The notes beneath the pieces were generated by a model. That model made no database searches. It was not told the origin of the DNA and worked only from the letters and a program-made list of their open reading frames with translations. Of a DNA stretch of 42,569 bases, positions 7,565 to 16,544 are shown piece after piece. Both the position numbers and the translations under genes were made by a program. Position 1 is the first letter of the stretch. Each line of letters opens with the position of its first letter. The stretch lies in contig CANQVE010000015.1 in the NCBI GenBank assembly GCA_947627205.1, forward strand, positions 1 to 42,569, given 5' to 3'. This DNA is from an uncultured Clostridia bacterium (lineage in GTDB: Bacteria; Bacillota; Clostridia; Oscillospirales; Ruminococcaceae).

Positions 7565-8494
7565 TCATGCTTTATTATTGTCGATATGTACATCGAGCTG
7601 TCTAAAGGGTATCTCGATATCGTTTGCAACAAGCGCCGCTTTTATCTGCTCGGTGAGGTCGAAATATACCGTCCAATAATCGCCTGTCTTACACCACGAA
7701 CGAACCGTGAGTATTACGGCGTTATCTCCGAGCGTGTTTATTCTTACGTCTATCGGCAGAGCCTTGTCGACCAGCTTATGCGCCTTTATAACGTCGGTTA
7801 TTACCTTTTGCGCCTTTTCAAAATCGCTCTTATAGGAAATTGAAATCGAAAGGTCAACACGGCGGGTGTCATTGCCCGAATTGTTTATAACGGTAGCATT
7901 TACCGCAAGACCGTTGGGAACAAATATCGCCTGGTTTGTAACGCTGTCGAGGCGGGTATGGAGAATGGATATCTGCGAAACAGTTCCCTCCACCCCGTTT
8001 GTAACGATATAATCGCCTATCTTAAACGGCTTTGTTATCATAAGCAAAAATCCGCCTGCAACGTTTGAAAGCGAGTTCTGCAATGCTAAGCCTATCGCAA
8101 CTCCTGCCGTACCTATAACGGTTATAATTGAAGTCGAGGGTATTCCGAGAATGCTCAGAACAATTGTAATAACCAGCACATAAAGCACTATCTTCGCTAT
8201 CTGGGTAGTAAACTTTACGACCGTAAGCTCGAGCTTTGTCTTTGAAAGTCCTTTTGACATCAGCTTTACGGCGAGCTTTGAAAGAATAAGACCTATGATA
8301 AGAACTACTATCGCAAGGATGATCGACGGGATAGCGTTTAAAAAGCTCTGCCAGAGACTTGCAAAAAATTCACCGATAGAACTTATAGCATCTTCGGGCT
8401 TGTTTACCAAGTCCTGAACAGCGTCGTTCAGCGTAGGCTCGGAATTTACTTCCGACTCCGCCGCTTCGCTCAATAGATATATTAAATTATTCAT
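7565..8494 (-). CDS. mscS: Mechanosensitive channel of the MscS family
   Basis: The 309-residue product has three hydrophobic segments, then the MscS core: a glycine/alanine-rich pore helix region (G-T-A-G-V-A-I-G-L-A-L-Q), then F-K-I-G-D-Y-I, and a beta domain with V-P-N-G-L. It is a small-conductance channel protecting the cell from osmotic downshock. The start at 8494 is preferred over 8524 because AAAAGGAG fits it and it leaves a 1-bp gap after the ACT gene. It is the last gene of the lysine operon, so it may be co-transcribed with dap genes. Confidence 0.9.
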   Translation of the reverse strand: MNNLIYLLSEAAESEVNSEPTLNDAVQDLVNKPEDAISSIGEFFASLWQSFLNAIPSIILAIVVLIIGLILSKLAVKLMSKGLSKTKLELTVVKFTTQIAKIVLYVLVITIVLSILGIPSTSIITVIGTAGVAIGLALQNSLSNVAGGFLLMITKPFKIGDYIVTNGVEGTVSQISILHTRLDSVTNQAIFVPNGLAVNATVINNSGNDTRRVDLSISISYKSDFEKAQKVITDVIKAHKLVDKALPIDVRINTLGDNAVILTVRSWCKTGDYWTVYFDLTEQIKAALVANDIEIPFRQLDVHIDNNKA

Positions 8495-8495
8495 T

Positions 8496-8942
8496 TTAAG
8501 ATAACTCCTTTTCAAATGCCGCACAAACTGCGTCTGCGTCGGCGTTTCTTATAAGAACGGAAATTTCGTCTATCCCCGTTGTTATCATAAGTATCATCGC
8601 CGAGAGCTTGTTCAGTATCTCAAAGACCTTTGCGGCATAACCCACATTGTTTGTCATTTTGCCTGTTTTTATGACGATCTTCCTGTTACCGCTGTTTATC
8701 ATCGGAGAAACGCAGTCTTTTTCACGGAGCTTTTTTACAACTCCGAGGAGCTTCGGAATTTCATCATCGTTGACCGTAAAACCAAAGCTGAATATCTCCG
8801 AAGTCGGCGCGGTCATTGATATCATATCGACGTTTATTCCCGCGTCTGCTACGATTTTCAGCGTATCTTCCATTATCGTCCTGTCGAGAGGAACGTTATA
8901 GAAAGAAACGGCGGAAACGTTTTCCGTAACATCAATCTTCAT
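8496..8942 (-). CDS. Orphan ACT-domain protein resembling the aspartokinase regulatory domain
   Basis: The 148-residue protein consists of two ACT repeats. Repeat 1 contains I-V-A-D-A-G-I-N-V-D-M-I-S. Repeat 2 contains V-G-Y-A-A-K-V-F-E-I-L and ends with a T-G-I-D-E-I-S-V-L-I segment. Both match the C-terminal ACT pair of aspartate kinases, but there is no kinase domain. Its start overlaps the end of dapB by 11 bp, and it is followed by mscS after 1 bp. In this lysine-riboswitch operon it could bind lysine or threonine, or act as a detached regulatory subunit for an aspartokinase encoded elsewhere (inference). Confidence 0.8.
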   Translation of the reverse strand: MKIDVTENVSAVSFYNVPLDRTIMEDTLKIVADAGINVDMISMTAPTSEIFSFGFTVNDDEIPKLLGVVKKLREKDCVSPMINSGNRKIVIKTGKMTNNVGYAAKVFEILNKLSAMILMITTGIDEISVLIRNADADAVCAAFEKELS

Positions 8943-9702
8943 TTTTGTCCTCCTTTATAAGATCGCTCATTGCATAAAGTCCCGCAGGCTTTCCGCAGAG
9001 GAAAACCGCCGCGTTTACCGCGCCCGCCGCAAAGACCTCGCGGCTCTGCGCGGAATGTGAAATGGTTATTACCTCGTCGTGTCCCGCGAATATGACGTCA
9101 TGCTCTCCGACTATTGTGCCGCCGCGGACGGAATGCATTCCTATCTCGCTCTTGTCGCGCGGTTTTCTGACGGAGTGGCGGTCGTAGACATAGTGCTTTG
9201 TGTTGTTTAATTCTTCGTTTATTGCTTCCGCTATCATAACGGCTGTTCCCGAGGGAGCGTCCTTTTTCTGATTGTGGTGTTTTTCCACTATCTCAATGTC
9301 GAACTCGTTTCCGAGTATCTGAGTTGCTTTTCTTGCAAGCTCAACAAGCAGATTTATGCCGAGCGACATATTGAACGTAAAGAAAACAGGTATCTCCGCA
9401 GAAGCGGAAGTTATCCTCGCGCGCTCCTCGTCCGAATATCCCGTAGTAGCAAAAACTGCGGGTACGCCGTTTATCTTGCAGTAAGAAAGCAAGTCGTCGA
9501 GAGCCGAGGGGTGGGAAAAATCAATGATAACATCGGGCTTTTCGGTCATGTCAAAAATGCTCTTATACACGGGAAAATCATCATACTTTTCGGCGAGCTT
9601 ATCTATTCCCGCAACGACCGTACAGTCCTCGCGCTCTTTACAAAGACGGGCGATAACTCTGCCCATTCTTCCGCAAGCGCCCGATATTGCAATTCTTGTC
9701 AT
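8932..9702 (-). CDS. dapB: 4-hydroxy-tetrahydrodipicolinate reductase
   Basis: The 256-residue enzyme reduces HTPA to tetrahydrodipicolinate with NAD(P)H in the DAP/lysine pathway. The N-terminal dinucleotide-binding motif is G-A-C-G-R-M-G-R. The family signature E-K-H-H-N-Q-K-K-D-A-P-S-G-T-A contains the catalytic His pair and Lys. Length is usual for the family. It lies 37 bp after dapA in the riboswitch-led operon. Confidence 0.97.
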   Translation of the reverse strand: MTRIAISGACGRMGRVIARLCKEREDCTVVAGIDKLAEKYDDFPVYKSIFDMTEKPDVIIDFSHPSALDDLLSYCKINGVPAVFATTGYSDEERARITSASAEIPVFFTFNMSLGINLLVELARKATQILGNEFDIEIVEKHHNQKKDAPSGTAVMIAEAINEELNNTKHYVYDRHSVRKPRDKSEIGMHSVRGGTIVGEHDVIFAGHDEVITISHSAQSREVFAAGAVNAAVFLCGKPAGLYAMSDLIKEDKNED

Positions 9703-9739
9703 TTTTTACTCCTTTTTAATTCGACAAAACAATATGCCT

Positions 9740-10630
9740 TTAAACTTTTCCAACGAGCGAAAGCTCTTCCATTACCGCCTTTAGCTTTGCTTTCATTTCC
9801 TCTGTCATAGAGCAGAGAGGAAGCCTGCATTCTCCCGCATTGAAACCCATGATATTAAGCGCTTCTTTTACGGGAATGGGGTTTACGTCCATAAACATAG
9901 CCTTGTCGAGAGCATAGAGCTTTTTTGCGAGCATAAGGGCTTCTTCGCGCTTACCCTCAAGATAAAGCGAAATTTCGTTGTGCTTTTCTTCGGGAGCGAC
10001 ATTCGACGTAACGGAAACAAGTCCTTTTCCGCCGAGAGCCATAACGCAGAGCGCCTCGTCGTCGTTTCCCGAATAGATATCAAGGTCCGTCTTTGCGGCG
10101 ATGCCCATAACGGCGCTCATATTTGCGCTTGCTTCTTTTACTGCTCTTATGTTCGGGTGCTTTGAAAGCTCGACATAAGTATCTACCGCGATATTACAGC
10201 CCGTTCTTGACGGCACGTTGTAGAGCATTATCGGGATATTGACCGCGTCTGCTACCGCCGTAAAATGCTTTATAAGACCGCGCTGGGAGGCTTTGTTATA
10301 ATAAGGCGTGACATGAAGAAGCGCGTCCGCTCCCGCTTTTTCGGCTTCTTTCGACAGCTCTACGGCATAAGCCGTATCGTTTGAACCTGCACCCGCTATT
10401 ACGGGAACGCGCTTATTTACGCGCTCTATGCCATAGCGGATAACGCCGATATGTTCTTCGTCCGTCATTGTCGCGCTTTCGCCCGTTGTTCCGCAGATAA
10501 CGAGCGCGTCTATCTTATGCTCTATCTGATAGTCTATAAGTCTTCCGAATTCCTCGTAGTTTATACTTCCGTCCGAATTCATAGGCGTTGCGATAGCCGT
10601 AGCGCAGCCCGTAAAAATAGTGTTGCTCAT
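9740..10630 (-). CDS. dapA: 4-hydroxy-tetrahydrodipicolinate synthase
   Basis: The 296-residue TIM-barrel aldolase condenses pyruvate with aspartate semialdehyde. The G-T-T-G-E-S motif (about residues 46-51), the catalytic Tyr in Y-N-V-P-S-R-T and the Schiff-base Lys in A-V-K-E-A-S are all visible. AGAAAGGTGA precedes the ATG. It sits 56 bp downstream of asd, which supplies its substrate. Confidence 0.97.
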   Translation of the reverse strand: MSNTIFTGCATAIATPMNSDGSINYEEFGRLIDYQIEHKIDALVICGTTGESATMTDEEHIGVIRYGIERVNKRVPVIAGAGSNDTAYAVELSKEAEKAGADALLHVTPYYNKASQRGLIKHFTAVADAVNIPIMLYNVPSRTGCNIAVDTYVELSKHPNIRAVKEASANMSAVMGIAAKTDLDIYSGNDDEALCVMALGGKGLVSVTSNVAPEEKHNEISLYLEGKREEALMLAKKLYALDKAMFMDVNPIPVKEALNIMGFNAGECRLPLCSMTEEMKAKLKAVMEELSLVGKV

Positions 10631-10686
10631 AAAATCACCTTTCTGTATTTATCGAAAAGTTTATGCACCAAAACAATTGCCGATGA

Positions 10687-11769
10687 TCAGTCAAGATAGC
10701 CCTTTGCGCAGAGAAGTTCAGCCATTTCGACCGCTCCTCCCGCGGCGCCTCTCAATGTGTTATGCGAAAGGCAGACGAACTTATAATCGTACTGCGTGTC
10801 GGGGCGAAGTCTGCCGATAGAGATTGCCATACCGTTTTCAAGATTGCGGTGGAGAGTGGTCTGGGGCATATTGTCCTCTTCAAAATAGTTTAAGAACTGC
10901 TTCGGAGCGGACGGGAGCTTTAACGCCTGGGGCTCGCCCGAATATTCTTTCCATATCTTCTTTATCTCGTCCATTGAGGGCTTGTTTTCAAATCTAACGA
11001 ATACCGCCGCGAAATGTCCGTTTGAAACGGGAACGCGCAGGCACTGCGTTGTAATCGACGGCTTTTCGGCGTTTACTATAACGCCGTCTTTAATCTCGCC
11101 CCAAACCTTGAGCGGTTCTTTTTCGGACTTCTCCTCTTCCCCGCCGATAAAAGGAATGATGTTGTCCACCATTTCGGGCCATGTCTTAAAGGTCTTTCCT
11201 GCGCCCGATATAGCCTGATATGTGCAGGCGAGAACGTCCGTTATGCCGAACTTTCTAAGCGGAGAAAGAGCGGGAACATAGCTCTGTATCGAGCAGTTGG
11301 ACTTTACCGAGATAAATCCGCGCTTTGTGCCGAGGCGCTTTCTCTGCGTTTCGATAACAGCGGCATGGTCGGCGTTTACTTCGGGGATTATCATGGGAAC
11401 ATCGGGAACGCCGCGGTTTGCGGAGTTATTTGACATAACGGGGCACTCGGCTTTTGCGTATTTTTCTTCGAGAGCCTTTATTTCGTCCTTTTTCATATTT
11501 ACAGCACAGAACACAAAATCGACCGACGAAGCTATTTCGTTTATATCGGCGTCAGCGTCCTTTACTATCATGTTCTCCATGCTCTTCGGCATAGGAACGT
11601 CCATAAACCAGCGTTCTCCCACAGCCTCTTTATAGGTCTTTCCCGCAGAGCGCGAAGAAGCCGCAAGGACCGTTACATTGAACCACGGGTGGTTTTCGAG
11701 GAGAATGGCGAAGCGCTGTCCGACCATACCCGTCGCGCCGATGATACCGACATTGTACTTTTCTTTCAT
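10687..11769 (-). CDS. asd: Aspartate-semialdehyde dehydrogenase
   Basis: The 360-residue enzyme makes aspartate semialdehyde from aspartyl phosphate. It has the N-terminal G-A-T-G-M-V-G-Q-R nucleotide-binding motif and the active-site Cys in K-S-N-C-S-I. Length and sequence style match the archaeal/fungal-type Asd group rather than the shorter classical bacterial type. It is the first gene after the lysine riboswitch, so its transcription should fall when lysine is plentiful. Confidence 0.95.
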   Translation of the reverse strand: MKEKYNVGIIGATGMVGQRFAILLENHPWFNVTVLAASSRSAGKTYKEAVGERWFMDVPMPKSMENMIVKDADADINEIASSVDFVFCAVNMKKDEIKALEEKYAKAECPVMSNNSANRGVPDVPMIIPEVNADHAAVIETQRKRLGTKRGFISVKSNCSIQSYVPALSPLRKFGITDVLACTYQAISGAGKTFKTWPEMVDNIIPFIGGEEEKSEKEPLKVWGEIKDGVIVNAEKPSITTQCLRVPVSNGHFAAVFVRFENKPSMDEIKKIWKEYSGEPQALKLPSAPKQFLNYFEEDNMPQTTLHRNLENGMAISIGRLRPDTQYDYKFVCLSHNTLRGAAGGAVEMAELLCAKGYLD

Positions 11770-11803
11770 AGTTGTTTCCTTTCAGTTATGTAATAAATTC
11801 GGG

Positions 11804-11833
11804 CAAAAATAAATCCGATGAAAACTCATCGGA
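11804..11833 (-). terminator. Terminator of the lysine riboswitch expression platform
   Basis: In minus RNA TCCGATGA pairs with TCATCGGA around GTTT, and TTTATTTTT follows. It lies between the aptamer and the asd start, as expected for lysine-dependent premature termination. Confidence 0.8.
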
Positions 11834-11859
11834 AATGCTTTTAATGCTCGTCATAATTT

Positions 11860-12020
11860 GATAGCACTCCATCAAGCAAGCCGATGACAGTCATACGCCT
11901 ATTTAACGCACAACCGGATAACACGCATTTTCGGACTGCGTACTCCTCGGCGGTAATGCCTTTCGCGGCGGCTCTCCGAAAAGCCTTTATACCGCTACTA
12001 TTCATCACCGCGCCTCTATC
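11860..12020 (-). promoter_or_regulatory. Lysine riboswitch (L-box) aptamer
   Basis: The minus-strand RNA begins GATAGAGGCGCG and closes P1 with GGAGTGCTATC (GATAG pairs with CTATC). Conserved internal pieces are present: ATGAATAGTA, GGAGAGCCGCCG-GAAAGG and ATGACTGTCAT. These match the lysine riboswitch consensus, and the operon below it (asd-dapA-dapB) is the expected target. The 161-nt length is also right. Confidence 0.93.
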
Positions 12021-12028
12021 TGTTCTTT

Positions 12029-12057
12029 ATTCTACCACATAACCCTGTTTTTGTCAA
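12029..12057 (-). promoter_or_regulatory. Promoter of the lysine operon
   Basis: On the minus strand TTGACA (12052-12057), a 17-bp spacer and TAGAAT (12029-12034) place the start just before the riboswitch. It is divergent from the queA promoter 40 bp away. Confidence 0.75.
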
Positions 12058-12098
12058 TAGATAAACTTAAAAAAATTCAAAAAATTGAACAAACAACA

Positions 12099-12127
12099 TT
12101 GACAAAAATTGTATAAAGTGATAAAAT
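12099..12127 (+). promoter_or_regulatory. Promoter of the queA operon
   Basis: TTGACA (12099-12104), a 17-bp spacer and TAAAAT (12122-12127) lie about 30 bp upstream of the queA start. Confidence 0.72.
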
Positions 12128-12155
12128 GATAATATTAAATGTATGGAGAAAAAAG

Positions 12156-13166
12156 ATGTTAAAAAGCGATTTTTATTACGAGCTTCCCGAGGAGCTTATT
12201 GCGCAGACTCCCGCAGAACCGCGCGACAGCTCCCGGCTTATGGTTATTTCAAGAGAAAGCGGGGATATAACACACGACCGCTTTTATAATATATGCAGTT
12301 ACCTTAAAAAAGGTGACCTGCTCGTTATGAACGACAGCAAGGTCTTTCCCGCGAGGATATTCGGCACAAAGCGCGATACGGGAGTGGTGAGCGAATTTCT
12401 GCTCTTAAAGCGCAGGAGCCTTAATGAATGGGAAACAATGGTAAAACCGGGACGCAGACTTAAACCGGGCGTTATTGTGGATTTTCCCGAGGGGCTTTCG
12501 GCGGAGATACTAGACACGCTTGAGGGCGGAAACAGGCTCGTAAGGTTTACGTTTGAGGGGGATTTTTTCAACATTCTCGACAAGATAGGACAAATGCCTC
12601 TTCCTCCTTATATAACAGAAAAACTAAAAGATAAAGACCGCTATAACACGGTCTACTGCCGAGAAACAGGCTCGGCGGCCGCGCCTACGGCGGGGCTTCA
12701 TTTTACGGAAAAGGAGCTATCGGAAGCGCGGGAGATGGGCGTTGATACGGCGTTTGTGACGCTTCATGTCGGCTTGGGAACATTCCGTCCCGTAAAAGAG
12801 GACAATATCCTCGACCACAAAATGCACACGGAGCATTATGTTATCCCCGAGGAAACTATTGAAAAAATAAAAGCCTGCAAGGAGCGCGGAGGGCGCGTTA
12901 TTTCCGTTGGAACTACCTCGTGCAGAACCCTCGAAAGCTATGCACAGACGGGAAAAACGACCGACGACACAAGCATTTTTATTTATCCCGGATACGAATT
13001 TAAATGCATAGACGGGCTTATTACAAACTTTCATCTTCCCGAAAGCACGCTCATTATGCTGGTTTCGGCGTTTCTGGGGCGCGAGAAAACGCTCAATGCT
13101 TATAAAACGGCGATCGAAGAAAAATACAGGTTCTTTTCTTTCGGCGACTGTACTTTTATAATTTAA
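12156..13166 (+). CDS. queA: S-adenosylmethionine:tRNA ribosyltransferase-isomerase
   Basis: The 336-residue enzyme transfers and isomerises the ribose of SAM onto preQ1-modified tRNA to make epoxyqueuosine. Recognisable family segments are the N-terminal F[13 protein letters not shown], then P-T-A-G-L-H-F-T and N-F-H-L-P-E-S-T-L. The start at 12156 is used, with GGAGAAAAAAG before it. The upstream in-frame ATG at 12126 overlaps the -10 box and cannot be transcribed from that promoter. Confidence 0.96.
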   Translation: MLKSDFYYELPEELIAQTPAEPRDSSRLMVISRESGDITHDRFYNICSYLKKGDLLVMNDSKVFPARIFGTKRDTGVVSEFLLLKRRSLNEWETMVKPGRRLKPGVIVDFPEGLSAEILDTLEGGNRLVRFTFEGDFFNILDKIGQMPLPPYITEKLKDKDRYNTVYCRETGSAAAPTAGLHFTEKELSEAREMGVDTAFVTLHVGLGTFRPVKEDNILDHKMHTEHYVIPEETIEKIKACKERGGRVISVGTTSCRTLESYAQTGKTTDDTSIFIYPGYEFKCIDGLITNFHLPESTLIMLVSAFLGREKTLNAYKTAIEEKYRFFSFGDCTFII

Positions 13167-13192
13167 GTCATTAAGGATAAGAGGCGACAGTG

Positions 13193-13978
13193 ATGATAAT
13201 TGACGCGCACGTTCATATCTATCCCGAAAAAATTGCCGACAAGGCGGTAATGGGAATAGAAAACTTTTACAACATGCACATTGAATATGACGGCAGAGTT
13301 TCTACCCTTTTGCGCGAGGGAAAGAAAGCGGGAGTAGACAAGTTTATAGTGCAGAGTGTTGCGACGGTTTGGGAGCAGGTAAAGTCGATAAACAATTTTA
13401 TAAGCGAAAGCGTATCGGAAAACCCCGAGCTTATCGGCTTCGGAACAATGCACCCCGATTTTCCCGATATTCCCGAAGAAGTCGACAGGATAATTTTTCT
13501 TGGTCTTAAAGGAATAAAGCTCCACAGCGATTTTCAGCGGTTTGCGATTGACGACGAGAAAGCGTTTCCGATATACGAGGCGGCGGAGGGAAGACTTCCC
13601 ATACTTATGCACATGGGCGACACGAAAAGCGATCTTTCCGCTCCCGAAAGGCTCGTAAAGGTCATAGAAAAGTTTCCTAAGCTCACGGTCATAGGCGCGC
13701 ATTTTGCGGGCTGGAGCATGTGGGAAAGAGCCGAAAAAGCGCTCGCGGGGACGGGGATATACACCGACTGTTCGAGCTCGCTTTATGCCATGTCTCCCGA
13801 ACGCGCCGCGGAGCTAATACGAAAATTCGGCGCGGACAAAGTTATGTGGGGAACGGACTATCCGATGTGGAACTATTCGGACGAGCTTGAAAGGTTCAAT
13901 AAACTTCCTCTCACTGAAGAAGAACGAAATATGATACTTGGAGAAAACGCGCTCAGATTATTGACAAGCGGTAAATAA
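13193..13978 (+). CDS. Amidohydrolase-family TIM-barrel metal hydrolase
   Basis: The 261-residue protein has the amidohydrolase_2 layout: an N-terminal metal-binding D-A-H-V-H, a central H in L-M-H-M-G-D, a second in G-A-H-F-A-G, and the C-terminal W-G-T-D-Y-P with a catalytic-type Asp. Such proteins hydrolyse or decarboxylate varied substrates (the ACMSD-like group); the substrate is not evident. It follows queA by 26 bp and is probably co-transcribed with it. GTG at 13190 is an alternative start directly before the chosen ATG. Confidence 0.82.
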   Translation: MIIDAHVHIYPEKIADKAVMGIENFYNMHIEYDGRVSTLLREGKKAGVDKFIVQSVATVWEQVKSINNFISESVSENPELIGFGTMHPDFPDIPEEVDRIIFLGLKGIKLHSDFQRFAIDDEKAFPIYEAAEGRLPILMHMGDTKSDLSAPERLVKVIEKFPKLTVIGAHFAGWSMWERAEKALAGTGIYTDCSSSLYAMSPERAAELIRKFGADKVMWGTDYPMWNYSDELERFNKLPLTEEERNMILGENALRLLTSGK

Positions 13979-13989
13979 TGTGTTAAAAT
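13961..13989 (+). promoter_or_regulatory. Promoter of the AI-2E-family transporter gene
   Basis: TTGACA (13961-13966), a 17-bp spacer and TAAAAT (13984-13989) overlap the end of the amidohydrolase gene. Confidence 0.65.
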
Positions 13990-14025
13990 ATAATTAAATA
14001 TAGTTCTGGCCGGGAGTTTTTATTT

Positions 14026-15360
14026 ATGAAAATAAATTGGAATTCAAAATATCTTACGATCGCGGCTTATGCTCTGCTTACGATAGTTCTCGGAGCGCTC
14101 GCCGTTATGCTCATATTTAATGTTGACGCGGTCTTTGAAAAACTTTCTGTTTTTACGGGCATTGTCACGCCTATAATTATCGGAATTTTCTGCGCCTATC
14201 TGCTCAATCCGCTTATGGCGAAACTTGAAAACGGAATGTTCAGAAAGCTCTCGCATTCTTCCGATACAAAGAAAAAAGGAGCGGCGAGAGTTCTTGCGCT
14301 GACGCTTACAATGCTTATCATTCTTGCATTTCTGGCGCTTATCATAATTCTCGTAATTCCCCAGCTCGTCACAAACATAATCGCTATTTTCAGCAACATG
14401 GACACTTATATCGAAAATATCCGCGGATTTATCCAGGACATTTCCGACGATTATCCGCAGATAGCAGAGTTTCTCGGAAACCCGCTGAATGATTTCTCGA
14501 AGTTCATTTCCGATCTATGGGACAAGTATTCGGGAGAACTTATGAACTTTGCGGGAAACGTCGCGGCGGGTATCTGGTCGGTCATAAATACGCTCAGCAA
14601 CGTTTTCATAGGACTTGTACTTTCGGTATATCTGCTCGCGAAAAAAGAAATGTTTGTCGGACAGATAAAGAAAATAATATTTGCGTTTTTAAAAGTAGAA
14701 AAAGCACAGCGTTTTCTCGGTATCTGCGAAGAGGCTTCCGAAAAGTTTTTAGGCTCTATAATCGGAAAGATAATAGAGGCTCTGCTTGTTGCAATGCTTT
14801 ATTTCATAGGGCTTATATGCATGGGTATGCCGTATGCCCCGCTTATTTCGGCAGTTATGTTCGTCTTTAACCTCATACCGTTTATCGGTCCTACTATCGG
14901 CGCTATTCCCTGCTGTCTGCTCCTTGTACTGAGCGACCACCCGATAATGGCGCTCTGGTTTTTGATATTTGTCGTTGTGCTTCAGACGGTAGACGGAAAC
15001 ATCATTGCGCCTTGGATACTCGGCGACCAGACGGGGCTTCCTGCGGTATGGATACTTGTCGCGATAATTCTGGGCGGAGGATTTTTCGGCATGCTGGGAA
15101 TGTTCCTGGGCGTGCCTATATGCGCGGTCGTTTATATGCTGATAAAAGACTTCATTGAAAACAGGCTCAAAAAGCGACATCTTCCGCAAAACACAAACAA
15201 CTATATCGGAAAGGTCGATTATATCACTCCCGACTATGTTTACACCGAACCGCCCAAGCCCGAAAAAACGCCTGCTGAAACGGAAAAGAAAAAGCGCTCT
15301 ATAAGCACGAAAGTCAAAGATCTTCACAAAAGACTTACCGAAAAAAATAAAGATAAATAG
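14026..15360 (+). CDS. AI-2E family transporter (PF01594)
   Basis: The 444-residue polytopic membrane protein has about eight hydrophobic segments and a large loop in the first half. The conserved C-terminal half shows F-N-L-I-P-F-I-G-P-T-I-G, D-G-N-I-I-A-P and I-L-G-G-G-F-F-G-M-L-G. The last ~70 residues are a charged, Pro/Lys-rich cytoplasmic tail not typical of the core family. Members have been linked to autoinducer-2 export and Na+/H+ exchange, so substrate is open. GGGAG precedes the ATG. Confidence 0.88.
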   Translation: MKINWNSKYLTIAAYALLTIVLGALAVMLIFNVDAVFEKLSVFTGIVTPIIIGIFCAYLLNPLMAKLENGMFRKLSHSSDTKKKGAARVLALTLTMLIILAFLALIIILVIPQLVTNIIAIFSNMDTYIENIRGFIQDISDDYPQIAEFLGNPLNDFSKFISDLWDKYSGELMNFAGNVAAGIWSVINTLSNVFIGLVLSVYLLAKKEMFVGQIKKIIFAFLKVEKAQRFLGICEEASEKFLGSIIGKIIEALLVAMLYFIGLICMGMPYAPLISAVMFVFNLIPFIGPTIGAIPCCLLLVLSDHPIMALWFLIFVVVLQTVDGNIIAPWILGDQTGLPAVWILVAIILGGGFFGMLGMFLGVPICAVVYMLIKDFIENRLKKRHLPQNTNNYIGKVDYITPDYVYTEPPKPEKTPAETEKKKRSISTKVKDLHKRLTEKNKDK

Positions 15361-15403
15361 TCTTTCATGTGCAATATAAAAAGCTGAATTTTAAGAGGTC
15401 GAT

Positions 15404-16033
15404 ATGACAATTTTTTACGAATTTGAAAGAAAGATGTATATAAACATCACAAACGGCTGTCCATGCGACTGTGTTTTCTGCATAAGGAAAAACGGCGACA
15501 GCATTACCGACAACGACAGCCTTTGGCTTGAACATGAGCCGTCATTTGAAGAAATAACCGAGGCTTTCCAAAAATTCGACAAAACGGGCATAAGCGAGGC
15601 GGTTTTCTGCGGATACGGCGAGCCGACGGTGAGAGCGGATATGCTTTTGAAAACCGCGGAGTATATCAAGGCTAATTCCGAGCTTAAAATAAGGCTCAAC
15701 ACAAACGGTCTTGTAAGGCTCATTCACAAGGGTTTTGACATAACCCGCTTCAAGGGGCTTGTTGATTCGGTCTCTGTTTCGCTCAATGCGCCGAATGCCG
15801 AGCGTTATAATGAGGTAACGCGGCCGAACAAAGCCGTTTCGGAAAACAACAATGCGTTTGAAGAAATGCTGAAGTTTTCCGTTGAAATGAAAAACATGGG
15901 CATAAAAACGGGTTTTACGGTAGTTGACATTATTTCGCAGGAAGAGATCTCCGAATGCGAAAAGTTATCCGAAAAGCTCGGCATACCGCTTCGCGTAAGG
16001 CACTATGTGACAGACAACGAGAGCTATACATAA
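15404..16033 (+). CDS. TatD-associated radical SAM protein
   Basis: The 209-residue protein has a short N-terminus and then the iron-sulfur motif in N-G-C-P-C-D-C-V-F-C (C-x3-C-x2-C using the second, third and fourth relevant Cys). A G-Y-G-E-P-T motif and L-N-T-N-G follow, typical of radical SAM enzymes. The C-P-C-D-C-V-F-C-I-R pattern matches the small radical SAM proteins found beside or fused to TatD nucleases. No TatD gene is adjacent; the nearest metal hydrolase is at 13193-13978. The stop codon overlaps the ruvC start by one base, so it leads the ruv operon. Confidence 0.8.
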   Translation: MTIFYEFERKMYINITNGCPCDCVFCIRKNGDSITDNDSLWLEHEPSFEEITEAFQKFDKTGISEAVFCGYGEPTVRADMLLKTAEYIKANSELKIRLNTNGLVRLIHKGFDITRFKGLVDSVSVSLNAPNAERYNEVTRPNKAVSENNNAFEEMLKFSVEMKNMGIKTGFTVVDIISQEEISECEKLSEKLGIPLRVRHYVTDNESYT

Positions 16034-16539
16034 TGAGAATTTTAGGAATTGATCCGGGCTACGCCATTGTCGGATACGGCGTGCTGGATTTTGACAACGT
16101 GCGGTTTCGCACGGTAAACTACGGAGCGATAACGACGCCTGCGGATATGCCGTTTGACAGGCGGCTTACTGAAATATTCGACGACATGAACATCCTGCTC
16201 GAAAAGTTTTCACCCGACTGTATGAGCGTTGAAAAGCTGTATTTCAACACCAACACTACTACCGCCATTGACGTTGCGCAGGCGAGGGGCGTTATACTTC
16301 TTGCCGCGGCAAAAAAGAACATACCCGTTTTTGAATACACTCCGCTCCAAGTCAAAGTTGCGGTAACGGGTTACGGCAGAGCGGAAAAACACCAGATGCA
16401 GGAAATGACGAAAAATATCCTACATCTTGAGGCTGTACCAAAACTCGACGACACGGCTGACGCGCTGGCTATCGCCATTTGTCACGGGCATACGGGCGGC
16501 TCGAGACTGTCGGAAATAATAAGAAACAACAAGGAGTAA
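16033..16539 (+). CDS. ruvC: Holliday junction endonuclease RuvC
   Basis: The 168-residue nuclease resolves four-way junctions with RuvAB. The acidic active-site residues are in G-I-D-P-G, S-V-E-K and a C-terminal D-D-T-A-D-A. The start at 16033 (MRILGIDPG) overlaps the previous stop as TAATG, indicating translational coupling. The longer frame from 15955 lies inside the upstream gene and is rejected. Confidence 0.95.
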   Translation: MRILGIDPGYAIVGYGVLDFDNVRFRTVNYGAITTPADMPFDRRLTEIFDDMNILLEKFSPDCMSVEKLYFNTNTTTAIDVAQARGVILLAAAKKNIPVFEYTPLQVKVAVTGYGRAEKHQMQEMTKNILHLEAVPKLDDTADALAIAICHGHTGGSRLSEIIRNNKE

Positions 16540-16544
16540 GAGCT

